A DNA stretch of 41,561 bases from positions 1 to 41,561 of the IMG/VR virus record IMGVR_UViG_3300006805_000056; one strand, written 5' to 3'. Made by a program: the position numbers and the translations under genes. Shown in pieces: positions 12,985 to 20,512 of this stretch; the stretch's first letter is position 1, and every line of letters begins with the position of its first letter. Source of the stretch: a virus. Below the pieces are notes generated by a model, which saw only the letters and a list, made by a program, of their open reading frames with translations, did no database searches and was not told the DNA's origin.

Positions 12985-13971
12985 TTATGCCACAGAAAGG
13001 AATCCTGATTCAATAGCTGAAAGGTCAGACGATACCCACGGAAGAGAAGTCGCGGGATTAAGCTGATAGTCAGTCAGATTGTACTCAAGTGCATTACCCA
13101 ATGGGATGTCAGCACTATCGTAATCAACACCAGAGAGACGAACAGTGTGTTTCATCTTGGTTGGTGAGTTCTGGCCCCGTGTAGTCATTGATGCAGCTAC
13201 AAAGTTGGAGATGTTCGCAGCTCCAACATAGGGAGACAGCACCATGGTTTGCCTTGCCCCAGCTTCAATCGTAGTCATGCCTGAAGTAGTATCATCATCA
13301 GCCAGAGTAGCCAGTGAACCATCCCATTCAGAGTGGGCACCTGTTCCAGCTGGGCGAAGCAGGTTCATTCGAGCATTGCGGGTATCTGTATCAGAGACCA
13401 GGATCTCTGAAAAATGTTGAGCAGCTGCAAGACTGGAAGTGAATGCTGGCCCGAGGATGAAACGATTTGGAGCTGTAAGTACATTAGGGTTGGTTCCAAA
13501 TGAGACTTCACCAACTGGAGCACCATTGAAGAAAATCTCAGCTTTGATCAGCAAAGTGTTCACAGTGATCTTGATGTCCACTCCGTTGTTCTTGTTCTCA
13601 ATCATTGGAAGGGTATTGTTGATCACAATACTGGTTGTTCCATTGTAGAGGGTGGATGTAGTTTCAATCAGTTGCGTGCCTGATTTCTTCATCATCTTGA
13701 AGAGAAGATTGTTCGCAGCATCAAAACACTCGAACATGATCCCAGAACTTCCGCTTGGAATGTTTTGAGGAGGGGATGAGATATAGGTTCTGAAGTGGAT
13801 CCAAGTCACATCACCAACTACTGGGATAAACTTTGGAGAGGACACCAATCCATAGTTTGATAGTGCAAGTGTGTAGGGAACGCGGGTAGCGTCAAAAGTT
13901 CCGACTACAGAGCCAGCCACCGAACCAGGAAAGTGAGCAATGTTGTTTGAGGCAAATACGATTTTAGCCAT
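12985..13971 (-). CDS. probable tail appendage/fibre protein, 328 aa
   Basis: ATG 13971 has AAAGGA upstream. The composition is that of a beta-rich virion surface protein: Asn, Ser, Thr and Gly-rich, few charges, no cysteine cluster. Residues about 30-200 look like a lectin or LamG-type jelly roll (VTWIHFRTYI ... GIMFECFDAANNLLF ... VDIKITVNTLLIKAEIFFNG). A separate C-terminal part follows (NLLRPAGTGAHSEWDG). Position beside two other beta-rich genes and a divergent late operon supports a structural, host-contact role. Fold assignment is inference from pattern. Confidence 0.6.
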   Translation of the reverse strand: MAKIVFASNNIAHFPGSVAGSVVGTFDATRVPYTLALSNYGLVSSPKFIPVVGDVTWIHFRTYISSPPQNIPSGSSGIMFECFDAANNLLFKMMKKSGTQLIETTSTLYNGTTSIVINNTLPMIENKNNGVDIKITVNTLLIKAEIFFNGAPVGEVSFGTNPNVLTAPNRFILGPAFTSSLAAAQHFSEILVSDTDTRNARMNLLRPAGTGAHSEWDGSLATLADDDTTSGMTTIEAGARQTMVLSPYVGAANISNFVAASMTTRGQNSPTKMKHTVRLSGVDYDSADIPLGNALEYNLTDYQLNPATSLPWVSSDLSAIESGFLSVA

Positions 13972-13987
13972 TGGAGAAATCCTTTAA

Positions 13988-15133
13988 TCAGGTGGCTGAC
14001 CACAGTTGAATTGAATGGTTGTCAATCTGCAATCCATTACCAGTATTAGTGGAAACCAGTTCAACTTGGAATCTAATACTTCTTGACAAGGGTGGAAGTA
14101 CATCAGGGATAGAGGCTACAATCGTCCAAGCATCATTCTTATCTTGGGTTCTGATGCGACCATCACATGGGAAAGTCGCAATCACATCATCTGCATCATC
14201 CAGAACTTGGAAGTAACAATTGAAGTAATCATCATTGTACTGAGACGAGTAGGTGTCAAAGGCACACACATAGGTGATGCTGGCAAGGATCTTCCCTGCA
14301 TCCAGGTCAGTCAGGAATTCTGAGGGGATCTCAACATCCTGATGGTACTTGGTAGTACCTGTAGCCGAACCACGGAAGTAGTACGTCCCAGAGGCCGGAA
14401 GCACCGTGCCTACACTGAGAGTCCCCTGTGTGACTGTCCAGCCTGAGTTGGTCCCCAGCTCGGCTCCAGGGTTCACCATCGTAAGGGTCTCAAGGAACGT
14501 GGGGAACATGACTGTGTAGCAGTCGAGGTCGGTATGGGTAAGCGAGTCTTGAATCCCCAGACCCTCAACCACAAAGCCCATATGGGTCATCAGAGTGTTG
14601 TAGTCATCCAGGCTCATACCTGAGACAGCCACACCTCTGAAGAGCATGTTGGTGTGTAGGTCAATCTGTTCGAGTCCAGTGACGACAGTGAAGTATTGTT
14701 CCTCGACCCGGATAGGTTCGACAATACGAACATGGATCTCATTCGAAGTACCTGAAACCATGCCCAGATAATTCAGGGCTTCGACAACACAGGTAATGTC
14801 GGTGTCATCCATGATTCCATCTGTAACCAAGGTGCTGTTGGCTTCACCTGAAAGATCTACGCCATCCATTTTCCATTGATAGGAGTAGCTTGGAGATGGA
14901 GAGCCAGCAACAACACCAGGGTTACAGGTGAGGGTACTTGGAATTGCAGGATCACCAGAGATTGATGGGTTGACCACATAGAAAGGTGCATACCGAGAAA
15001 TTGGTACTGCGGATCTGGGTCCGAACAAGCTTGAGATAACGTTCACCCCCTCCATGAGGGAGGGGTTAATGTGAACAGTATCAATGGCATCGACTTTGAA
15101 TTCGTCTTGAGACTGGGTGTACGTAGTAGGCAT
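13988..15133 (-). CDS. probable tail appendage protein with Ig-like domain, 381 aa
   Basis: ATG 15133 has GAAGGGAA upstream. Residues about 50-140 show a bacterial Ig-like pattern (TLTCNPGVV, SYQWKMDGVDLSG, DDTDITCVVEALN, SNEIHV), with paired cysteines and the typical central Trp. The C-terminal 150 residues (ELGTNSGWTVTQG, GTYYFRGSATG, LQIDNHSIQLW) resemble a carbohydrate-binding jelly roll. Ig-like domains on phage virions often aid weak binding to cell-surface glycans. It ends 16 nt before the next gene. Confidence 0.65.
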   Translation of the reverse strand: MPTTYTQSQDEFKVDAIDTVHINPSLMEGVNVISSLFGPRSAVPISRYAPFYVVNPSISGDPAIPSTLTCNPGVVAGSPSPSYSYQWKMDGVDLSGEANSTLVTDGIMDDTDITCVVEALNYLGMVSGTSNEIHVRIVEPIRVEEQYFTVVTGLEQIDLHTNMLFRGVAVSGMSLDDYNTLMTHMGFVVEGLGIQDSLTHTDLDCYTVMFPTFLETLTMVNPGAELGTNSGWTVTQGTLSVGTVLPASGTYYFRGSATGTTKYHQDVEIPSEFLTDLDAGKILASITYVCAFDTYSSQYNDDYFNCYFQVLDDADDVIATFPCDGRIRTQDKNDAWTIVASIPDVLPPLSRSIRFQVELVSTNTGNGLQIDNHSIQLWSAT

Positions 15134-15154
15134 TTTGAGATTCCCTTCAATTAA

Positions 15155-15451
15155 TTAGCGAAGCGAACCCTCAATGGAGAACGTAGCATCAGCTGTGGCA
15201 ATGATCCGAACATCAGGCATGTTGGCCCGAGGAAGTCGAACAAGGTTTGAAGCCAAGACGGTGTAAGAAGCTTCAGATGGAGTAAACCACTCGTCTTCAT
15301 CGTCTTTGACCTGGAACTGGATATTTCCAGTCTTCACCACACAGGTGATATTCAAGTCAACCGCATGGGGTCCAGCTGCTTTGGCAATAACATCCAGATC
15401 AGCTGCTACGTACCACTTAGGAACGCAGGTGTAATTTGTTGTGCATGTCAT
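15155..15451 (-). CDS. small beta-rich protein of the tail operon, 98 aa
   Basis: ATG 15451 has GGGAAAG upstream and follows a 75-nt divergent promoter region. The sequence (MTCTTNYTCVPKWYVAAD start) is short, beta-rich and has three cysteines. It is the first gene of the three-gene leftward unit; probably a structural or appendage-attachment protein, from context only. Confidence 0.55.
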   Translation of the reverse strand: MTCTTNYTCVPKWYVAADLDVIAKAAGPHAVDLNITCVVKTGNIQFQVKDDEDEWFTPSEASYTVLASNLVRLPRANMPDVRIIATADATFSIEGSLR

Positions 15452-15526
15452 TTGTTGCTTTCCCGTCTACGTTCAGGTTATAGGAGCTAATTATTACGCC
15501 AATACCATTTACGAGGTAATCAATCA
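15452..15526. promoter_or_regulatory. divergent late promoter region
   Basis: Only 75 nt separate the leftward tail operon from the rightward late operon, so both are likely started here. N4 late genes use host sigma-70 polymerase. On the minus strand TTGATT and TATTGG lie 17 nt apart, a loose sigma-70 match; TATAGG on the plus strand is another candidate. Neither is a strong consensus. Confidence 0.4.
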
Positions 15527-16207
15527 ATGCTGACCCTTGGACAAGTACAAGAAACCCTCCCAGCAGGGAACAGAAACAACATTACCCAGGATATGGTGAA
15601 CCAACTCAATGCCTTATCCAAGGATCCAGAGGAAGCTCGGTACATCCGGGATAACTTCGTTTCGTTCGCCCAAGTTCTTCAGGAAGGTCGATTTAAGGTC
15701 GGAGATTACGTTCACGCGGTCATGTATGTGAGCCACAAGGTAATGGGTAAATCCAACCAGGACTCTTACAAAGCCACATTCCCGGATCGCTATGCCTCGA
15801 TGGTCAATGCAGGCAAGCCACAGAAAGACATTGCTTCGATCATCACGGCTTACAACAAAGGCATTCTTGTCACCAAGGTAATGGAGCGGGCAATTGTTCC
15901 TACCTGGATTCTGAACCAAGACATGTTTCAGAGTGCTCTCCAGACCCAGTACGAACTGATGACTGACACCCAGGTTTCAGACAAGGTTCGTTGTGAAGCT
16001 GCAAACAGCCTACTTACCCATCTCAAGAAACCAGAGATCCATAAGTCAGAACTCAAGATCGACATCGCTATGAATGATGGCATGGCAGCTCTTGAAGCCA
16101 GTCTTGTAGATTTGAGTCGTCAGCAACTCCATATGATCGAACATGAGAATGTCCCGGTTCAGGAGATTGCCGGTCGGAAAATGAAAGTGATTGGTAGCAA
16201 TGCTTGA
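15527..16207 (+). CDS. probable small terminase subunit (N4 gp69 type)
   Basis: The 226-residue protein starts at ATG 15527 (GAGGTAA upstream) directly before the large terminase gene, the position of N4 gp69 at the head of the late operon. The N-terminal 120 residues are helical, and DTQVSDKVRCEAANSLLTHLKKPE resembles a segment seen in phage small terminases. The C-terminal part is a probable oligomerisation and linker region. Its end overlaps the terminase start by 8 nt. Small-terminase function is inferred from position and helical makeup. Confidence 0.65.
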   Translation: MLTLGQVQETLPAGNRNNITQDMVNQLNALSKDPEEARYIRDNFVSFAQVLQEGRFKVGDYVHAVMYVSHKVMGKSNQDSYKATFPDRYASMVNAGKPQKDIASIITAYNKGILVTKVMERAIVPTWILNQDMFQSALQTQYELMTDTQVSDKVRCEAANSLLTHLKKPEIHKSELKIDIAMNDGMAALEASLVDLSRQQLHMIEHENVPVQEIAGRKMKVIGSNA

Positions 16208-17828
16208 TTTTGACACTGATTATATTCAGAAAAAGACGGTTGATGATTACCTGAATGAGGTAGACTTCTTGGCTCTGAACTCGCCGGGAAGCTACATTCC
16301 TTCAGAGTTTTCCATGAAATTCATGAACTTCATCAAGCTCGCCAATGGTGATGTTGGTGAAGACAACAAGACCCCAGTCATGCACTTGGCAATGCTGGAC
16401 AAACTCGCAACCAAGAACAAAAAGACAGCAAATTTGTGTGCCCGAGGCACTGCAAAAACTACTTTGTTCTTCGAATATCTGACCTTGTATCTGGCCATGT
16501 TTGGAACTCTTCCCAACTTTGGGGTGGTTTCTGGGATGCTGTATGTATCTGACTCCATGGATAACGGGGTTAAATCTGCCCGTAATTCCATCGAATTTCG
16601 GTACAATAACTCGGAGTTCCTCCAGCATTGGATCCCTGAAGCTAGATTCACTGAGAATTATCTAGAGTTCAAGAACAAGCGTGGCCACCAACTTGGGGTC
16701 AAAATGTTTGGTGCTAAATCGGGTATCCGGGGTACGAAAGTCTTCGGTAAACGCCCTGTACTAGCCATCATGGATGACTTGGTTTCAGATGCTGACTCCA
16801 AGTCTGCTACGGCCATGGAAGCCATCAAGGATACCATTTACTCAGGTGTCCAGTACGCACTGGATCCCACCCGCTACAAGATGATCCTGAATGGCACACC
16901 CTTCAACAAGGGTGACATCGTGTACGAGGCAATCGAGTCAGGAGCTTGGCAGGTTAACGTCTGGCCGATCTGTGAAGCGTTCCCATGCAGCCGGGAAGAC
17001 TTCCGTGGAGCCTGGGAAGACCGCTTCACTTACGACTATGTGAGAGAGCAGTACGACTCTGCCGAGCAGGAAGGAAAGCTAAAGTCCTTCCGTCAAGAAC
17101 TCATGCTGAGGATTACTTCGGATGAATCCAGGTTGATCCAGGAAGCTGAGATTCTCTGGACCCGTAGGGCTGAGATCCTGGCGAACAAGCAGAACTACAA
17201 CTTCTACATCACGACCGACTTTGCCACTTCTTCCAAGCAAACAGCTGACTACGCTGTGATCTCGGTGTGGGCTTATGACGTGAACAAGAAGTGGACTTGG
17301 GTAGACGGCATGTGTGAGCGGCAGCTCATGAACAAGACAATAGACCGTCTGTTCGAGCTGGTGGAGGAGTACCAACCTCAAGGTGTGGGTGTGGAGATCT
17401 CAGGACAACAACAGGGGTTTGTTGCTTGGATCATGAACGAAATGAACTATCGGGAAAAGTATTTCAACCTGACCCACCAAAAAGGTCAGCCCGGTATTCG
17501 TCCAACTACTGATAAACTTTCACGTCTCAACATGGTTGTTCCGTACTTCAAAGCTGGATTGGTTCAATGGCCATTGGAACTCAAAAGTTCCAAGATCATG
17601 GGAACTTTCATGGAGCAGATCTCGTTGGCTACAAAGGATGGAATCAAAGGCAAAGATGACTGCCTCGATACCATTTCGATGCTTCAATACATGAATCCTT
17701 GGACGCCAACTGGTACTGGTCCCGCAATTACTAATGAGAATCCAAATAAGACTGATCAAGTTTGGGGTAGTCATGGACTCCACCAAAGTGATAGTGACAG
17801 TACCAATTACAGCTCATACACGGTGTAA
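16200..17828 (+). CDS. terminase large subunit (N4 gp68 type)
   Basis: The ATPase-nuclease pumps and cuts DNA at the portal. ATG 16200 gives 542 residues; the TTG further upstream is inside the previous gene. The N-terminal ATPase has a Walker A variant CARGTAKTT (80-88) and Walker B VLAIMDDLVSD. The C-terminal RNase H-like nuclease has its acidic residues at D340 (TTDFATS), E399 (VGVEISG) and D486-D487/D490 (GKDDCLD). All motifs needed for activity are present. Confidence 0.95.
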   Translation: MLDFDTDYIQKKTVDDYLNEVDFLALNSPGSYIPSEFSMKFMNFIKLANGDVGEDNKTPVMHLAMLDKLATKNKKTANLCARGTAKTTLFFEYLTLYLAMFGTLPNFGVVSGMLYVSDSMDNGVKSARNSIEFRYNNSEFLQHWIPEARFTENYLEFKNKRGHQLGVKMFGAKSGIRGTKVFGKRPVLAIMDDLVSDADSKSATAMEAIKDTIYSGVQYALDPTRYKMILNGTPFNKGDIVYEAIESGAWQVNVWPICEAFPCSREDFRGAWEDRFTYDYVREQYDSAEQEGKLKSFRQELMLRITSDESRLIQEAEILWTRRAEILANKQNYNFYITTDFATSSKQTADYAVISVWAYDVNKKWTWVDGMCERQLMNKTIDRLFELVEEYQPQGVGVEISGQQQGFVAWIMNEMNYREKYFNLTHQKGQPGIRPTTDKLSRLNMVVPYFKAGLVQWPLELKSSKIMGTFMEQISLATKDGIKGKDDCLDTISMLQYMNPWTPTGTGPAITNENPNKTDQVWGSHGLHQSDSDSTNYSSYTV

Positions 17829-17839
17829 AGGATTTCCCT

Positions 17840-18514
17840 ATGATCAGCTTCATTCAATTCTCGGAAAGACTTGCCCGTGGGCAGCTCAAGAATACCGCAG
17901 CCGTAGAGCAAACGAACCTGGGTGAGATTTGTCCAGAGTACATGTCTACGATTCTAAGCCACACAAATGAGGGTCTGGTAGATCTTTCCACTAGATTTGT
18001 ACTTGCAAAGAAGCGTGTTGATCTAATCTTTCAACCAGATACGTATCTCTACCCTATGGCAGATGCAGGGCTTACGTCATACTTGAGTATTACTCAAACT
18101 GAACCATTTGACGAAGATACCTTCGTAAAGGTGCTCAATATCTGGGATGAGGATGGGATTGATCACCTACACGACACTAATGGCCATATCATCACACCAA
18201 CATATAATTCGTTGCGCTTCACCAAAGCGAAAATGGAACTCCTTGGTTCTAAAGTAAGAATTCAATACCAAGCTAAACATCTGACAATTACTGAATCAGA
18301 TGTGATCGATATTCCACCTAATCTTGAAAACGCCCTACAGTTGTTTGTTGCATCTACATATATATCGAATATGAATGGCCCAGATCATACGGCGAAAGGC
18401 GATGCACTGTACGCAGCCTACCTCCGCCATATCGGTGAGGATGAATCCAGAAATCTCAGCTCTACATCTGAGGTTATGGAAGATACACGCTTTCAAGACA
18501 GAGGTTTTGTATAA
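17840..18514 (+). CDS. probable neck/head-completion protein (N4 gp67 position)
   Basis: The 224-residue protein has AAAGGA before ATG 17840, 12 nt after the terminase stop. No enzymatic motif is visible. A helical N-terminus is followed by a mixed region (YLYPMADAGLTSYLSI) and a helical segment with LQLFVASTYISNMNG, the pattern of head-tail adaptor proteins. Order next to terminase and size agree with N4 gp67. The stop overlaps the next start (TAATG). Confidence 0.6.
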   Translation: MISFIQFSERLARGQLKNTAAVEQTNLGEICPEYMSTILSHTNEGLVDLSTRFVLAKKRVDLIFQPDTYLYPMADAGLTSYLSITQTEPFDEDTFVKVLNIWDEDGIDHLHDTNGHIITPTYNSLRFTKAKMELLGSKVRIQYQAKHLTITESDVIDIPPNLENALQLFVASTYISNMNGPDHTAKGDALYAAYLRHIGEDESRNLSSTSEVMEDTRFQDRGFV

Positions 18515-18843
18515 TGCCAGAAAACACGCCCAACCTGATCTCTGAGGTCTTCAATCAGAGAGCTGCTATTCTGACGTTCTTTGGGATGTTAGGTGGTTCC
18601 GTTCGAGCAGCAGTTCTTAAGACAAGTTGGCGTGAAGGGTTGAGAGTTGTGTTTGTGGGTGGTGCAGTTGCATTTGGTGTCGGGGTAGTTGGTCCAGTGA
18701 TGCTCAAGCCTTGGATTGGGGAACTTCCCGATGGGATGGCTGGAGCTTTGGGAACTCTTACCGCAGCTTCTTTCTTGACAGGACTAGTTGCTGTGACTCT
18801 TGTGGAAAGATTCATTGTTGGTCCAACAAAGAAGGATAGCTGA
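18514..18843 (+). CDS. probable holin, 109 aa
   Basis: Two or three hydrophobic spans are visible (AAILTFFGMLGGSVRAAVL, VVFVGGAVAFGVGVVGPVML, GTLTAASFLTGLVAVTLV), with a charged C-terminus (PTKKDS). Size, topology and placement upstream of the endolysin and spanin genes fit a holin, which forms the membrane lesions that start lysis. No sequence family is claimed. Confidence 0.75.
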   Translation: MPENTPNLISEVFNQRAAILTFFGMLGGSVRAAVLKTSWREGLRVVFVGGAVAFGVGVVGPVMLKPWIGELPDGMAGALGTLTAASFLTGLVAVTLVERFIVGPTKKDS

Positions 18844-18845
18844 TT

Positions 18846-19337
18846 ATGACAGGTTTTCGTAAGACACAAGACAACCGTAATTTGGATGATCTTCGGGTCA
18901 TGGTTATTGGTGTGATGGTTGCAATCCTTCTTCTGGTTGCCACACCAAAATCCATGCAGGTATGGGATTTCTTCGGTGCCACTCGTCCATTCATTACGGC
19001 AACTATTCAGGTTGTTCGTCCTGAGTTCAGTGACAAACCTATGATCTTGTATGATGTGGATGCTACTCAGAACGTCGATGGGTTCTGGATTGCTTCCATT
19101 GTCGATGGGCGAGGTGTTCACATTACCACTCGTCGTGGGCAAGGATCCTATAACTCACGGGCTGATGAACCCAAGCTTTGGACTTGGTTTGCATTCTTCG
19201 ACAATGATAAGGGTCTGAATGATCCAGGGTATCCGAATGTACCATTCAGGGTTTGCGTCAGATACATCATTACTGCTAGAGACTCGGGAGTTTCAGATGA
19301 AACCGACGAATATTGTAGCAATATCTTTTCCCCATAA
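18846..19337 (+). CDS. single-span membrane protein in the lysis region, 163 aa
   Basis: ATG 18846 has GAAGGATAG upstream, 2 nt after the holin stop. One hydrophobic span lies at about residues 18-36 (VMVIGVMVAILLLVATP), preceded by charged residues. This suggests a cytoplasmic N-terminus and a periplasmic domain of about 125 residues with two cysteines (VCVRY and EYCSN) that could form a disulfide. It may modulate lysis or superinfection; function unknown. Confidence 0.7.
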   Translation: MTGFRKTQDNRNLDDLRVMVIGVMVAILLLVATPKSMQVWDFFGATRPFITATIQVVRPEFSDKPMILYDVDATQNVDGFWIASIVDGRGVHITTRRGQGSYNSRADEPKLWTWFAFFDNDKGLNDPGYPNVPFRVCVRYIITARDSGVSDETDEYCSNIFSP

Positions 19338-19349
19338 GCAGGACTTCCC

Positions 19350-19961
19350 ATGCAATTCATTGGTACAGCAAAGCGTTTGGATGATTACGACTTGCCTAAG
19401 ATCGGGAAACTGATTGGTGTTGGTGAGGACGAAATCCATGCAATTCTTGACACAGAAACCAGAGGGACAGGCTTCGATTCGAAGAATCGGCCTATCATTC
19501 TCTTTGAACCGCACATCTTCCATAAGCAACTCTCAGCTCACAAACCAGAGCTGCTCAAGACAGCCATTACTAAAGGTTTGGCCTACAAGACCTGGGGAAC
19601 CAAGAAGTACCCCAAGGACAGTTACCCTGTCCTAGAACAGGCAATCCTGTTGGATGAGGAGCTGGCTCTACGCTCTGCATCATGGGGCCTGGGTCAGGTT
19701 ATGGGCTTCAACCATTCCATGGCTGGGTACGTCTCAGCCAAAGAGATGGTGGAGAAGTTCCGTGAAGACGAAGAAAATCATCTTCTTGCCATGGTTCGTT
19801 TTATCATCGCAGCTGGTCTTGATGACGAACTTCGTGCCCATAACTGGGTTGGTTTTGCTCGTGGCTACAATGGTTCTGGGTTTGCTAAGAATGGCTACCA
19901 TACCAAGCTAGCTGATGCGTATGCCCGTTGGCTCAAGATCAAGGATACCCAATTCCCATGA
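19350..19961 (+). CDS. endolysin, N-acetylmuramidase (DUF3380, N4 gp61 type)
   Basis: The 203-residue protein matches the N4 lysin family that cleaves peptidoglycan glycan strands. Glu36 in ILDTETRGTGF is the likely catalytic residue. The C-terminal half has the family segments SWGLGQVMGFN and FARGYNGSGF. It has no export signal, so it depends on the holin. It overlaps the spanin gene by ATGA. Confidence 0.93.
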   Translation: MQFIGTAKRLDDYDLPKIGKLIGVGEDEIHAILDTETRGTGFDSKNRPIILFEPHIFHKQLSAHKPELLKTAITKGLAYKTWGTKKYPKDSYPVLEQAILLDEELALRSASWGLGQVMGFNHSMAGYVSAKEMVEKFREDEENHLLAMVRFIIAAGLDDELRAHNWVGFARGYNGSGFAKNGYHTKLADAYARWLKIKDTQFP

Positions 19962-20281
19962 TGATCATCAGATACCTTCAGATCGGAGTTGTAGTGGCTT
20001 TGGTCGCTTCTGGTTTCTACATCAAGCACCTTATCGGGGTGCAAGCTGTTTTGAAACACGAGAAGATTGAGCTTGAAGCTCAGATTCAAACCAATGCCGA
20101 CAACCTTAAATTGGTAGTCTCACAGTTGGATCGAGAGATTGAGTATCGTCAGATTGCAGAGAGTGCTTTGAGCGAATTGTACAAGGATGTTCCAGATGTC
20201 GAATACCAAACCACCCTCCCGCCCAACATCCAAGGAGTGTTGGATCGTTTTCATTCTAGGATCCGCCCTAATTCTCCTTAG
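19958..20281 (+). CDS. inner-membrane spanin (Rz-like)
   Basis: Starting at ATG 19958, which overlaps the endolysin stop, the 107-residue protein has an N-terminal membrane anchor (IGVVVALVASGFYI) and then a long helical, coiled-coil periplasmic part (EKIELEAQIQTNADNLKLVV). This is the i-spanin plan. The 3' end overlaps the lipoprotein gene in another frame, as is typical of Rz/Rz1 pairs. Together they fuse inner and outer membranes at lysis. Confidence 0.85.
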   Translation: MMIIRYLQIGVVVALVASGFYIKHLIGVQAVLKHEKIELEAQIQTNADNLKLVVSQLDREIEYRQIAESALSELYKDVPDVEYQTTLPPNIQGVLDRFHSRIRPNSP

Positions 20282-20486
20282 TGGATGTGGGGACAAGCTT
20301 CCCGGCAAAGACCTTTCCAGTGGAATTCCTCGTCAGATTTATGACGAGGTTCCTTTGTATTCAGGGACCATCAATTCTGTTGGAACATTGACACAAGGGT
20401 ATATCCAAAATACTGAGGGTCTACTTACAGCCAATTCACGGCTGAAAACTCTTTGCGTAGCAAACAAGGTTTGTAAGGTGGACTGA
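20196..20486 (+). CDS. outer-membrane spanin lipoprotein (Rz1-like)
   Basis: In the +1 frame relative to Rz, this 96-residue protein has a lipoprotein signal sequence (WIVFILGSALILLSGCG) with lipobox LSGC. The first 80 or so nt overlap Rz. ATG 20196 has AAGGA at 8 nt and is preferred to the ATG three codons earlier. The mature part is about 65 residues, polar, with two cysteines near the end. Confidence 0.85.
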   Translation: MSNTKPPSRPTSKECWIVFILGSALILLSGCGDKLPGKDLSSGIPRQIYDEVPLYSGTINSVGTLTQGYIQNTEGLLTANSRLKTLCVANKVCKVD

Positions 20487-20512
20487 TTGGTTCATGGATT
20501 TAGGAGCTTACT

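Noticed and set aside
18555-19142. 195-codon antisense frame across the holin and membrane-protein genes
   Set aside because: It overlaps two well-supported rightward genes and has no ribosome site or operon context.
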